A stretch of DNA of 64,000 nt from Actinospineispora spinosispora DSM 44797 (GTDB taxonomy: Bacteria; Actinomycetota; Actinomycetes; Mycobacteriales; Pseudonocardiaceae), in contig NZ_KE386834.1 in assembly GCF_000429025.1 (NCBI RefSeq), positions 124,001 to 188,000 of the forward strand, in the 5' to 3' direction. A model generated the notes under the pieces. That model saw nothing but the letters and a program-made list of their open reading frames with translations, was not told the DNA's origin and did not search any database. Below, one piece after another: positions 23,994 through 32,670 of the stretch. Both the position numbers and the translations under genes were made by a program. Each line of letters starts with the position of its first letter. Within the stretch, counting starts at the first letter, position 1.

Positions 23994-25594
23994 AACGGTG
24001 CAGGGTCCTGCTCTCCTTCGGGCTCGGTGATGGGTTCTCCCCGGGTCGGGTAGATGCGCCCGAGTGGGCTCGTCCAGCGGAACTGGCCCGGTCGGGGTTG
24101 GGTGACCTTCCATCCTCCTCGATGTTTGAGTGCGTGGTCGTGTGCGCAGGCGGGCGCCAGGTTAGTGCTGGTGGTGGGCCCGCCGTGTTGGTTGTCGAGG
24201 GTGTGGTCCAGCTCAGACCGCACTGCCGAACGACGGCAGCCTGGTGCGGTGCAGGTGCGGTCCCGGATCTGGGTGTAGCGCCGTAGGGCGCTGGCCGGAT
24301 GTCGCCGTCCCGGCTGGGCGTCCAGTCTCTCGGCGGGATCCCGCTCGCGGGACTGCCGGTATTGGGTGGCGATGTCGGTGATGATTTTCGCCCATGCACG
24401 CGGTGGGTCTTTGGCCAGTCGGGCGAGCGTGGTGGCGGGGATCGCCAACTCGACGATCCCGCCCCCGGCGCGGTAGCCGGGTGGGCTGGTGGCGGGCCTG
24501 CGGCGGGTGACGCCTTCGGCTAGAAGGTAGCCGTCGGGGTCGGTGACGACCCACCGCCACTGACCGCCGTGCTGACGTCCTGCGGCGCGCCGGGCGACCG
24601 ACCCGAGGATCGGCCCCCACCCCGGCAGTTCGCCGGGCAGGTTGTTGAGTCGGGCGAGGGTATCGAGGCGGGCCCGGACCTCGATCCCGGTCACCCGGCC
24701 CACCACGCCGACGGCGGCCTCGACCGGCTCTTCAACGCCGGATTCGGGGTCGGCCGGTTGGGTGGCCGGGCGTGGCGGGGAGGTTTCGGCCAGCAGCGCG
24801 GCGATCATCTGGGTGTGGGTCAGGTGATAGAACCGCCCGTCGAGCAGTCGCAGGAAGATGTCGGCACGTAGCTGATCGATCCGACCGCGATGCCCGGCGC
24901 GTTTCGCATCCCGCGCCAGCTTCGCGATCCGCTCAGTCGCGGCCGCCGCCTCATCCGGTGGCAGGCCGGTGGCGGTGACGGTCGCGGTACCCGAGGAATC
25001 CAGGTACCCCACCACCATCCGATCAGCCAGAGCCTGCTCGTACTGATCCTCGGCCCGATCCGGCTCCACGGTGATGATCAGCTTCAGAATCCGGGCCCGC
25101 AACTGCCCAGTGGTCAACCCCGGCGCGACCGGCAACACCCGAGCGATCACCGCGGCGACCAGGTCGTCGGGCAGCCCAGCGAGATGGTGGGTGAACACCA
25201 ACGCCCGATCCCGATCGATCAGCCCGGCGAGCATCGCCGCGTGGACCGCGGGTAGTTCCAGGCACAGGACCTGGGTGAAATCGCACTCGTCCTTCGCTCG
25301 ACTGCGCGACATCGTCAACGCCGCCCGCACCTCATCCGACGCGTACTGCTCCGACCCGACCACCGCGGCGCGTTGCACCACCGTGGTGACCGCCGCCGTA
25401 TACAGCCCTTCGACATGCGCGCGCTGACGCGCACACGCCTGCAACACATCCACCACGAACTCGTCAGCAACAGCAGTCATGTCCAGGGCGGAAAGGACAG
25501 CACCCAGCACCGGCCCAGCGGACATACGCGCGAGCCAGGAACCGACCGACACCCCACCCTGCATGTCATCGATCATACGTTCGAACACCGACAA
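23990..25594 (-). CDS. DUF222 / HNH endonuclease-signature protein (13E12 repeat family)
   Basis: A 534-residue protein. The N-terminal two thirds match the DUF222 layout of Mycobacterium REP13E12 proteins (YASDEVRAALTMSRSRAKDE...). The C-terminus is an HNH-type zinc module: CTAPGCRRSAVRSELDH followed by NQHGG, TNLAPACAHDHALKH. These proteins are multicopy in many actinobacteria and associated with repeated elements. The role is unknown, with DNA cleavage suggested by the HNH motif. It sits at the left edge of the accessory island. Confidence 0.9.
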   Translation of the reverse strand: MSVFERMIDDMQGGVSVGSWLARMSAGPVLGAVLSALDMTAVADEFVVDVLQACARQRAHVEGLYTAAVTTVVQRAAVVGSEQYASDEVRAALTMSRSRAKDECDFTQVLCLELPAVHAAMLAGLIDRDRALVFTHHLAGLPDDLVAAVIARVLPVAPGLTTGQLRARILKLIITVEPDRAEDQYEQALADRMVVGYLDSSGTATVTATGLPPDEAAAATERIAKLARDAKRAGHRGRIDQLRADIFLRLLDGRFYHLTHTQMIAALLAETSPPRPATQPADPESGVEEPVEAAVGVVGRVTGIEVRARLDTLARLNNLPGELPGWGPILGSVARRAAGRQHGGQWRWVVTDPDGYLLAEGVTRRRPATSPPGYRAGGGIVELAIPATTLARLAKDPPRAWAKIITDIATQYRQSRERDPAERLDAQPGRRHPASALRRYTQIRDRTCTAPGCRRSAVRSELDHTLDNQHGGPTTSTNLAPACAHDHALKHRGGWKVTQPRPGQFRWTSPLGRIYPTRGEPITEPEGEQDPAPF

Positions 25595-25725
25595 AAGCAG
25601 TGTTTCAGCAGGTCAAGCCACCAATAGACCCGAACGAGCGGTAAGCGGTCACGTCCAGAACAGCGCAATCAGGCGAACACCAGCCATGCGCCCAACGCGA
25701 CCAGAAAGAAGTTCGTTGGCAACCT

Positions 25726-25766
25726 AAGCCGCACCACAGGGCCGCCAAGGCCCTGCGGTGCGGCTT
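25726..25766. terminator. hairpin, probable terminator
   Basis: AAGCCGCACCACAGGGCC pairs with GGCCCTGCGGTGCGGCTT around the loop GCCAA with one mismatch. It lies upstream of both flanking genes (divergent starts), so it is either a leftover terminator of a lost gene or an insulator. Confidence 0.6.
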
Positions 25767-25851
25767 GGGGCGGCAGCCCCCTCAGTGAAAGCCCCCGGGC
25801 GCAGCCCGAAACCAGGACAGGAGTGAGGAGTACCACGAACCGAAGGAGACA

Positions 25852-25864
25852 CGGTAAGTTACCG
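25852..25864. promoter_or_regulatory. perfect palindrome near fatty acid hydroxylase start, candidate operator
   Basis: CGGTAAGTTACCG is symmetric around its central G and lies 30 bp before the GTG start. Flanking TTACCGGCGAGTTAA adds partial symmetry. It could bind a TetR-type lipid-responsive regulator; this is inferred only from form and position. Confidence 0.45.
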
Positions 25865-25893
25865 GCGAGTTAAGTCCGACCCGGGAGGGTGAC

Positions 25894-26748
25894 GTGCTCG
25901 CCAACATCGAAGAGCAGCTGCACGATCCGGTGGGCTACGCCGTGCCGGTGTTCCTGCTGTTCATCGTCGTCGAACTGTTCGCCATCAGGCACAGCGCCGA
26001 AGAGAACCTGCGCGGCTACGCACCCGCCGACACCCGGACGAGCCTGCTGATGGGGCTGATCGGCTCGGGCCTGGCGATCCTGTTCCGCGCCGTCGGGCTG
26101 GTCGGCTACGCCGCGCTCTGGGTGTACGTCGCGCCGTGGCACCTGCCAGAGGACGCCTGGTGGACCTGGGCGCTGCTGATCATCGGGATCGACCTGCTCT
26201 GGTACTTCTACCACCGGCTCTCGCACCGGGTACGGGTCATCTGGGCGGCGCATCAGGCGCACCATTCCAGCGAGTACTTCAACTACTCCACCGCGCTGCG
26301 GCAGAAATGGAACCTGTGGTTCGAGAACCTCATGTGGCTGCCGCTGCCCCTGCTGGGCATGCCGCCGTGGATGGTCTATACCGGGTTCTCCATCAACCTG
26401 ATCTTCCAGTTCTTCGTGCACACCGAGAAGGTCGACAAGCTGCCCCGGCCGATCGAGCTGGTGTTCAACACCCCGTCGCACCACCGTGTGCACCACGGCA
26501 GCGATCCGGAGTACCTCGACCGCAACTACGCGGGCATCCTGATCATCTGGGACCGGATGTTCGGCACCTTCGCCGAGGAACGACAGCGGCCGACGTACGG
26601 GCTGACCACGCCGGTCAACACCTACAACGTCATCAGGCTGCAGTTCGGTGAGTACGCCGCGATCGCGGCTGACCTGCGGCGCGCACGATCCTGGCGGCAC
26701 TGGGGTGGCTACCTGTTCGGCCCACCGGGCTGGCGCCCGGCCGAGTGA
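25894..26748 (+). CDS. sterol desaturase / fatty acid hydroxylase family protein
   Basis: A 284-residue integral-membrane di-iron oxygenase. The three histidine clusters are visible: HRLSH (~residue 108), HQAHHSS (~122), and HHRVHHG (~202), with a further His (FFVHTEK) between. Four or five hydrophobic segments surround them. Such enzymes hydroxylate or desaturate lipids; the substrate here is unknown. The GTG at 25894 follows GGGAGGGT with a 4-nt spacer. The gene is convergent with the dioxygenase gene. Confidence 0.88.
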   Translation: MLANIEEQLHDPVGYAVPVFLLFIVVELFAIRHSAEENLRGYAPADTRTSLLMGLIGSGLAILFRAVGLVGYAALWVYVAPWHLPEDAWWTWALLIIGIDLLWYFYHRLSHRVRVIWAAHQAHHSSEYFNYSTALRQKWNLWFENLMWLPLPLLGMPPWMVYTGFSINLIFQFFVHTEKVDKLPRPIELVFNTPSHHRVHHGSDPEYLDRNYAGILIIWDRMFGTFAEERQRPTYGLTTPVNTYNVIRLQFGEYAAIAADLRRARSWRHWGGYLFGPPGWRPAE

Positions 26749-26749
26749 G

Positions 26750-27685
26750 TCAGGTAGCGAACAGCTTCATCATCTTCGTCGCGATCCACTCCCCGGAGGT
26801 CACGTCCTCGGTGGCGGGCGCATCGTGGTTGGGCTGGTAGAAGAACGGGATCGAGATCCGGGACGACGTGTTGCCGCGCTCAGGGTTGACCACCCGGTGC
26901 ATCGTCGACACCCACCGACCGCCCGACCACAGCGCCATCAGGTCACCGATGTTCACCACGAAGCTGCCGGGGAGCGCCGGCACGTCGCGCCACGTGGTGT
27001 CGCCGAGCTGCACCTGGAGTCCACCCAGGTCGTCCTCCTGGTACAGCACGGTCAACGCGCCGAAGTCGGTGTGCGCGCCGCGCCGTAGCTGGCCGGGCAG
27101 CGGCGCCCGGTGCTGCGGGTAGTAGTAGTTGGCGATCAGCGCGGACACGTGGTCGTCGAAGAAGTCGTCGAAGAAGGCCTCGTCCAGGTCCAGGGCGCGG
27201 GCGAACAGTCGCATGAGGTCGCCGGCCAGCTCCGACATGACCGACATGTACTCGTGCCACGTCGTGGCGAAGCCGGTGGGCCGCTCCGGCCAGGCGTTGG
27301 CCAGCTTCCAGGGCGCCCAGTAGTCGCCGAGCCGTTCGCGGTCCCGCTCGTCACGCTCGCCGGTGACATGGACGCCGAAGGCTTCGCACAGGTCGGGCGG
27401 CGACTCCTGGTCGAGGCTTTGTGCCGTGGTCCCGCCGGCACGTCGGAAGCCGGACACGCCGGGTCGGCTGGCCACCCGGTCCTTCTCGGCGTCGGACAGG
27501 GCGAAGAACGAGCTGGTCGTCGCGTACATGCGCGCGATCAGCTCCGGCGACACGCCGTGGCCGACGACGATGAAGAAGCCGGAGCTCTCGCAGGCTCGTC
27601 CGATCAGCTCGGCGACGGTCGTGCGACCCGGTTCGCTGTCCCGCTCGGACAGGTCGATGACCGGTACGAAGGTCGCGCTAGGCAA
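26750..27685 (-). CDS. isopenicillin N synthase-family 2-oxoglutarate/Fe(II) dioxygenase
   Basis: A 311-residue non-heme iron oxygenase. The N-terminal PVIDLSERD and GFFIVVGHGVS are typical DIOX_N; the iron ligands are HTD (in GAHTDFGALT) and the His in STMHRVVNP, and SSRISIPFF carries the 2-oxoglutarate RxS pair. Because RxS is present it should use 2-oxoglutarate; no ACV-synthetase-like gene is nearby, so penicillin synthesis is not implied. The start overlaps the end of the upstream MFS gene by 8 bp, so enzyme and pump are coexpressed. Confidence 0.9.
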   Translation of the reverse strand: MPSATFVPVIDLSERDSEPGRTTVAELIGRACESSGFFIVVGHGVSPELIARMYATTSSFFALSDAEKDRVASRPGVSGFRRAGGTTAQSLDQESPPDLCEAFGVHVTGERDERDRERLGDYWAPWKLANAWPERPTGFATTWHEYMSVMSELAGDLMRLFARALDLDEAFFDDFFDDHVSALIANYYYPQHRAPLPGQLRRGAHTDFGALTVLYQEDDLGGLQVQLGDTTWRDVPALPGSFVVNIGDLMALWSGGRWVSTMHRVVNPERGNTSSRISIPFFYQPNHDAPATEDVTSGEWIATKMMKLFAT

Positions 27686-29057
27686 CGGGTGCTCCCTCGT
27701 GGGTGGGACGGCGGGACGTGGTCGTCGCGGCGGCGAGGACAGCTGCCGCGACGAGGATGAGAACGGCGACCGTGAGTGCTGTGGTGTAGCCGAGCACGGG
27801 CTCCGTCGCGCCGGCCGCCACGGTGTTCAGCAGGGCGGTGCCGAGCGCGGCGCCGAGCTGCTGTGCCGCGTTGTAGGTCGCGGATGCGGCGCCGATGTCG
27901 TTCGAGGGCAGGTTCGAGGTGGCCAGGCTCGCGGTCGGGGGCATCACGCAACCGAGCCCGAGGCCGGTGAGCGCGAGTGCCGGCAGCAGGTACAGCACCA
28001 GGACCGCGTCGCTGTGCACCGTCACGCGGCTGAGCACGAACATCCCGACGGCCGCCGTGAGCAGACCGCCCACGATGAGTCTCGACGCCGCCATCCGCCG
28101 GGTGACGAGCATCGATCCGGCCAGCGCCGCCATCGCATTGACCAGCAGCGCCAGACCTGCCTGGACCGGGGTGTAGCCGAGCACGGTCTGGGTGTAGTAG
28201 CTGACGAACAGGTAGAAGCCGAACATCGCCAGGAACATCAACGCGACGCCGAGCAGCGCGCCTGCCCGGACGCGGTCCATGACGATCCGCATCGGAAGCA
28301 ACGGGTGCGGGACACGCGCCTCGACGGCGACGAAACCGGCCAGCAGCGCCGCCCCGGCGACCAACAGCAGCAGGACCCTGGGAGAGCCCCAGCCGAGCGA
28401 CTCGGCCTGGTTGAAGCCGTACACGACGGCGGTGAACGCTCCCGCGCTGAGCACCGCTCCGGCTACATCGAGCCGCGTGCGGCTGCCGAGGTCACGCGGG
28501 ACCACGATGCCGCCGACGAGCGCCAGCAACGCGATCGGCACGTTGATGTAGAGACACCACCGCCAGCCCGCGTACTCGGTCAGCAGGCCACCCACGATCA
28601 ACCCGACCGCCGCGCCCGCCGCGCCGACCGCGGCGAATACCCCGAACGCCCGGCCGCGCTCCCGGGGCTCGGTGAACGTCGTGCTGAGCAGGGACAACCC
28701 GGCGGGCGCGAGCAAGGCGGCGAACGCGCCCTGCAGCGCCCTGGTGGTGAACAGCATGGCCGGGCTCACCGAGGTCCCGGCCAGCGCGGACGCGGCGGCG
28801 AACCCGGCGAGCCCGATCATGAACGCCCGCCGGTGACCGAGTGCGCCGCTCACGCGTCCACCGATCAGCAACAGGCCGCCGAAGGCCAGCGCGTACGCGG
28901 TGACGGTCCACTGCCGACTGCCGTCGGACATGCCGAGCGCGCGCTGCGCGGACGGCAGCGCGATGTTCACGATCGTGCCGTCCAGCACCACCAACAGCTG
29001 GGCCGCGCTCACCACCGGCAGCGTCCACGACCGGGAGCCGCCCGTGTCGTCCGTCAT
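27678..29057 (-). CDS. MFS drug/metabolite transporter, DHA2 (EmrB/QacA) type
   Basis: A 459-residue transporter with about 14 hydrophobic segments. N-terminal QLLVVLDGTIVNIALPSAQ is the DHA2 motif D1, LGHRRAFMIGL is motif A, and AAVGAAGAAVGLIVGG is motif C, the antiporter motif. It exports small molecules by proton antiport. The divergent TetR-family gene probably represses it, and it is coupled to the downstream dioxygenase. Confidence 0.92.
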   Translation of the reverse strand: MTDDTGGSRSWTLPVVSAAQLLVVLDGTIVNIALPSAQRALGMSDGSRQWTVTAYALAFGGLLLIGGRVSGALGHRRAFMIGLAGFAAASALAGTSVSPAMLFTTRALQGAFAALLAPAGLSLLSTTFTEPRERGRAFGVFAAVGAAGAAVGLIVGGLLTEYAGWRWCLYINVPIALLALVGGIVVPRDLGSRTRLDVAGAVLSAGAFTAVVYGFNQAESLGWGSPRVLLLLVAGAALLAGFVAVEARVPHPLLPMRIVMDRVRAGALLGVALMFLAMFGFYLFVSYYTQTVLGYTPVQAGLALLVNAMAALAGSMLVTRRMAASRLIVGGLLTAAVGMFVLSRVTVHSDAVLVLYLLPALALTGLGLGCVMPPTASLATSNLPSNDIGAASATYNAAQQLGAALGTALLNTVAAGATEPVLGYTTALTVAVLILVAAAVLAAATTTSRRPTHEGAPVA

Positions 29058-29072
29058 GTCCCGACCACCTGC

Positions 29073-29104
29073 CTAACACTGTATGAGGCATCGAACAACG
29101 TTAG
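29073..29104. promoter_or_regulatory. candidate operator in TetR/MFS divergent region
   Basis: CTAAC (29073-29077) and GTTAG (29100-29104) form a spaced inverted repeat between the divergent MFS and TetR genes. The arms are short, so this is a position-based suggestion for the TetR site. Confidence 0.35.
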
Positions 29105-29175
29105 TTGCGGCGATCACCCTACTACGCTGGCCCCGCCCGGTCGGACGGCCTGGCGCGCGGAATGTGACGGAGGTC

Positions 29176-29865
29176 ATGGTGGGCGAGCGGTCGGATGCCC
29201 AGGTGCGCAGCGTGTGGTTGCGGCCCCGTCGCGCCACGAGGGACGAGCAACCGCTGACGATCGAGCGGATCGTCGACGCCGCCGTCGCGCTGCTCGACGA
29301 AGAGGGGATCGACCGGCTCACCATGCGTCGGCTGGCCGACCGGCTCGGCGTCGGTGCCCCGTCGCTGTACTGGCACGTCGACACGAAGGACGACGTCATC
29401 GACCTGGTCGTGGACGAGATCTTCGGCGAGGTCCCGACGGGCATCGGCCGGGGGGTGGACTGGCGGGAGGATGTCGTCGCGGTGCAGAACGCATGGCGGA
29501 CCGCGTTGCTGCGTCACCCCTGGGCGGCCGCCGTCCCCGCGCGACGACGGCCGAGCATCGGGCCGAACTTCCTGGCCTGGATGGAGCTGCTGCAGGCGAC
29601 CCTGGTCCGCGCCGGGTTCACCGGGGACCGTCTCCCGGCGGCGACCTGGGCGCTCTACAACCACGTCATGGGCTCGACGGCGGCCCAGTCGGTGCTGCAC
29701 ATCTCCGACGAGGAACGCCGCCTCGGCCAGGAGAAACTGCGCGCCCAGAGCGACAGGTACCCGACCCTGGCGGCCAACGGCTACCTCTACGACGACGACT
29801 TCGAAGGAGCCTTCACCACCGGCCTGACCTACCTGCTCGACGGTCTAGAAGCCCAGCTCCCATGA
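29176..29865 (+). CDS. TetR/AcrR family regulator with TetR_C-like domain
   Basis: A 229-residue repressor. The helix-turn-helix covers IVDAAVALLDEEGIDRLTMR through RLADRLGVGAPSLYWHVDTK (residues ~30-70), the classic TetR_N form. The C-terminal half is TetR_C-like with NHVMGSTAAQSVLH. It is divergent from the MFS pump and likely controls it and the dioxygenase. GGAGG is 2 nt from ATG 29176 but 5 nt from GTG 29179, so the true start may be 29179. Confidence 0.9.
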   Translation: MVGERSDAQVRSVWLRPRRATRDEQPLTIERIVDAAVALLDEEGIDRLTMRRLADRLGVGAPSLYWHVDTKDDVIDLVVDEIFGEVPTGIGRGVDWREDVVAVQNAWRTALLRHPWAAAVPARRRPSIGPNFLAWMELLQATLVRAGFTGDRLPAATWALYNHVMGSTAAQSVLHISDEERRLGQEKLRAQSDRYPTLAANGYLYDDDFEGAFTTGLTYLLDGLEAQLP

Positions 29866-29928
29866 TCACCACCGTGTGACGGCTGTTTCGTCGCGGAAAA
29901 TCAGCCCTGAGACGGTGGTGATCATGGG
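29859..29928. terminator. bidirectional terminator with long stem
   Basis: CCCATGATCACCACCGT (29859-29875) pairs perfectly with ACGGTGGTGATCATGGG (29912-29928) over 17 bp. An inner GGCTG/CAGCC stem adds to it. The left arm includes the last codons and the stop of the TetR gene; the right arm ends five bases before the glutamate decarboxylase stop. Confidence 0.88.
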
Positions 29929-29932
29929 CGTT

Positions 29933-31351
29933 TCAGGTGGGGGAGCTGGCGCCGTGGGCGAAACCGGCTGACTCGGCGCCTCGAGTGGGTTCGGACTGGC
30001 GGTTCAGCCGGGGCAGCAGCTGGGCCAGGTCGGCGAGCAGCATGTCGGCCATGTCGTGGCTGAAACCGTTCCTGATCACGATGCGCAGCGCGGCCAGGTC
30101 CGTGCGGTTCGCCGGGAACGTGTACGCGGGCACCAGCCAGCCGCTCTCCCGCAGGCCCGCCGACACGTCGAACACCGAGTACCCGGTGACGTCGTCGTTC
30201 AGGGTGAACGCGAACACCGGAAGCTCGCTGCCGTCGGTGAGCAGCCGGAACGGGCCGAGCTTGGCGATCTCGGCCGACAGGCGGGTCGCCACGTCCCGGC
30301 AGGCCTGCTGCACCTGCCGGTATCCCTCGAAGCCCAGCCGCAGGAAGTTGTAGTACTGCGCGGCCACCTGCGCGCCGGGCCGGGAGAAGTTCAGCGCGAA
30401 CGTCGGCATGTCCCCGCCCAGGTAGTTGACCCGGAACACCAGCTCCTCGGGCAGCGCGGCCGAGTCCCGCCAGAGAATCCACCCGACGCCGGGGTAGACC
30501 AGCCCGTACTTGTGGCCCGAGGTGTTGATCGAGGCGACCCGGTCGAGGCGGAAGTCCCAGCTCAGCGAGGGGTCCAGAAACGGGGCGATCATCGCGCCGG
30601 ACGCCCCGTCGACATGGATCGGGACGTCCAGCCCGGTGCGTTCGGCGAGGTCGTCCAGCGCGGCCGCCACCTGCGCGACCGGTTCGTACGAGCCGTCGAA
30701 CGTCGAACCGAGGATCGTGACCACACCGATCGTGTTCTCGTCGACGAGCTTCAGCGCCTCGTCGGCCGACAGCGTGAACCGGTCGCCGTCCATCGGCACG
30801 TAGCGCGGCTCGACCTCCCAGAAGTTGGCGAACTTCTCCCAGCAGATCTGGACGTTGATGCCCATCACGATGTTCGGCCGGTCCGACGGAAGGCCGGCCG
30901 CCTGCCGGGCCCGCTGCCAGCGACGTTTCAACGCGAGACCGGCGAGCATGCACGCCTCGGACGACCCGGTCGTCGAACAGCCGACCACGTGCCGGGCGTC
31001 CGGGGCGTGCCACAGGTGGGCGAGCATCCGGACGCACCGTTCCTCCAGCTCGGCGGTGCGCGGGTACTCGTCCTTGTCGATCATGTTCTTGTCGAAGCAC
31101 TCGGTCATCAGCCTGGTGGCCTGCGGTTCCATCCAGGTGGACACGAACGTCGCCAGGTTCAGCCGCGCGTTGCCGTCGAGCATCAGCTCGTCGTGCGCGA
31201 TCTGGTAGGCGATCTCCGGGTCCATGCAGTCGGCCGGCATCGTGTACTTCGGCACGGTCATCGGCTCGCGGGTGAACACCGGGTTCACCCCGACCTCCCG
31301 CCGGTGCGGGCGGCCAGGGTGTGACGGGTGTGCAGGGTGGGTCAGCGGCAT
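29933..31351 (-). CDS. gad: glutamate decarboxylase
   Basis: This PLP enzyme converts glutamate to GABA and CO2, consuming a proton. The protein is 472 residues, close to E. coli GadB. The PLP lysine is in SINTSGHKYG, preceded by HVDGASGAMIAPFL, and FVSTWMEPQA is near the N-terminus. No GABA/glutamate antiporter is adjacent, so a role in acid resistance is not assured; it may feed GABA metabolism. ATG 31351 is chosen; a much longer upstream extension overlaps the VOC gene and is rejected. Confidence 0.92.
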   Translation of the reverse strand: MPLTHPAHPSHPGRPHRREVGVNPVFTREPMTVPKYTMPADCMDPEIAYQIAHDELMLDGNARLNLATFVSTWMEPQATRLMTECFDKNMIDKDEYPRTAELEERCVRMLAHLWHAPDARHVVGCSTTGSSEACMLAGLALKRRWQRARQAAGLPSDRPNIVMGINVQICWEKFANFWEVEPRYVPMDGDRFTLSADEALKLVDENTIGVVTILGSTFDGSYEPVAQVAAALDDLAERTGLDVPIHVDGASGAMIAPFLDPSLSWDFRLDRVASINTSGHKYGLVYPGVGWILWRDSAALPEELVFRVNYLGGDMPTFALNFSRPGAQVAAQYYNFLRLGFEGYRQVQQACRDVATRLSAEIAKLGPFRLLTDGSELPVFAFTLNDDVTGYSVFDVSAGLRESGWLVPAYTFPANRTDLAALRIVIRNGFSHDMADMLLADLAQLLPRLNRQSEPTRGAESAGFAHGASSPT

Positions 31352-31440
31352 GTCGCCGACCGTATTCAGCCCCCGACGTGTTTCCCGGGTGTGCTGAGAG
31401 TCCCGACTCAGGGTGCTCAGACGCCCGACCCGCGGGGGCT

Positions 31441-31929
31441 CTAGGCCATGCCGACGAGGTCCGCGCCCCAGTGGGCGATCTCGGCGTCCAGGTCGAGGGG
31501 GCGCGTCGCCACCGTGGCGCGCATGTCCTCGGTGACGCGATCCAGCGGAACCAGCCAGTTGACCTCGAACTCCAGGCCGTCCGGGTCCTTGGCGTAGAGC
31601 GCCTTCGTCGTCACGTGGTCGGACGCGCCGACCAGTGCGCCGGCCGCGCGTAGTCTGCTCGCGTGATCCGCCAGGTCGGCCAGCGTCTCGACGGTCCACG
31701 CCAGGTGATAGAGCCCGACCGTGGAGCGGCCCGCCGTCGAGTCGCCCACGTCCGGACCCACCTGGAACAGACCGAGGTCGTGGTCGTTGTCCGACTCAGG
31801 GGCCTGGAGGAACGCGGCGCCCGGCAGCTCGTGTACCACTCGGAAGGCCAGTACGTCACGGTAGAACGCGACGCTGCGCTGAACGTCACGGATGTAGAGG
31901 ACCGCATGGTTGAGCCTTCTAATACCCAT
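31441..31929 (-). CDS. VOC family protein (extradiol dioxygenase-like)
   Basis: A 162-residue protein of the vicinal oxygen chelate fold with two beta-alpha-beta-beta-beta modules. Metal-ligand candidates are His in LNHAVLYIRD, His in GLYHLAWT and Glu in GLEFEVNW, the normal set for a ring-cleaving dioxygenase or glyoxalase-like lyase. The substrate is unknown. It is divergent from mtrA across 44 bp, so their promoters overlap. Confidence 0.85.
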   Translation of the reverse strand: MGIRRLNHAVLYIRDVQRSVAFYRDVLAFRVVHELPGAAFLQAPESDNDHDLGLFQVGPDVGDSTAGRSTVGLYHLAWTVETLADLADHASRLRAAGALVGASDHVTTKALYAKDPDGLEFEVNWLVPLDRVTEDMRATVATRPLDLDAEIAHWGADLVGMA

Positions 31930-31973
31930 AGGCCCAGGTTAATCTCGATTCCGGGGGATGGGATCATTCAATT

Positions 31974-32651
31974 ATGAAGTCTCGCGTGCTGGTGGTGGAC
32001 GATGACCCGGCGCTGGCCGAAATGCTCTCCATCGTGTTACGGGGAGAGGGCTTCGACACGGCGGTCGTCTCCGACGGGCCGCGTGCCCTGCCCGCCGTGC
32101 GTGAGCTGCGGCCCGACGTCGTGCTGCTGGACCTCATGCTGCCCGGGATGAACGGGATCGACGTGTGCCGGGCGATCCGCGCCGAGTCCGGTGTGCCGAT
32201 CGTCATGCTCACCGCAAAGAGTGACACCGTCGACGTGGTGCTCGGTCTCGAGTCCGGCGCCGACGACTACGTCATCAAGCCGTTCAAGCCGAAGGAGCTG
32301 GTGGCCCGCATCCGGGCACGGCTGCGGCGGACGGACGCCGAGCCCGCCGAGACGCTGTCCATCGGCGACGTGTCCATCGACGTCCCCGCGCACCAGGTCG
32401 TGCGTGACGGCCACCCCATCTCGCTGACCCCGCTGGAATTCGATCTGCTCGTGGCACTGGCACGCAAGCCGCGTCAGGTGTTCACTCGAGAGGTGCTACT
32501 CGAACAGGTCTGGGGTTACCGGCACGCCGCCGACACCCGGCTGGTCAACGTGCACGTGCAGCGGCTGCGGTCGAAGGTCGAACAGGACCCGGAACGACCG
32601 GAGGTCGTCCTGACCGTGCGTGGTGTCGGGTACAAGGCCGGCCCTCCGTGA
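31974..32651 (+). CDS. mtrA: two-component response regulator MtrA
   Basis: An OmpR-type regulator of 225 residues controlling cell wall and cell-cycle genes in actinobacteria. The receiver domain has DDDP, the phosphoacceptor Asp in VVLLDLMLPGMNG and the conserved Lys in VIKPFKPKEL. The C-terminal winged helix ends in RLRSKVEQDPERPEVVLTVR then GVGYKAG. MtrB and LpqB genes follow in the usual order. Confidence 0.97.
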   Translation: MKSRVLVVDDDPALAEMLSIVLRGEGFDTAVVSDGPRALPAVRELRPDVVLLDLMLPGMNGIDVCRAIRAESGVPIVMLTAKSDTVDVVLGLESGADDYVIKPFKPKELVARIRARLRRTDAEPAETLSIGDVSIDVPAHQVVRDGHPISLTPLEFDLLVALARKPRQVFTREVLLEQVWGYRHAADTRLVNVHVQRLRSKVEQDPERPEVVLTVRGVGYKAGPP

Positions 32652-32670
32652 CCGATAGAGCACCGCTGGG

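Larger units (their letters stand above)
25595..25893. other. 299-bp intergenic stretch
   Basis: No gene recognised. It contains a strong hairpin (25726-25766) and a 13-bp palindrome near the next start codon, both listed. Confidence 0.6.

Noticed and set aside
26750..27685. Penicillin biosynthesis (isopenicillin N synthase)
   Set aside because: Only the fold is shared; the RxS 2-oxoglutarate pair is present and there is no ACV synthetase or epimerase nearby.
29933..31351. Complete GAD acid-resistance system
   Set aside because: No GABA/glutamate antiporter or GadE-like regulator is nearby.
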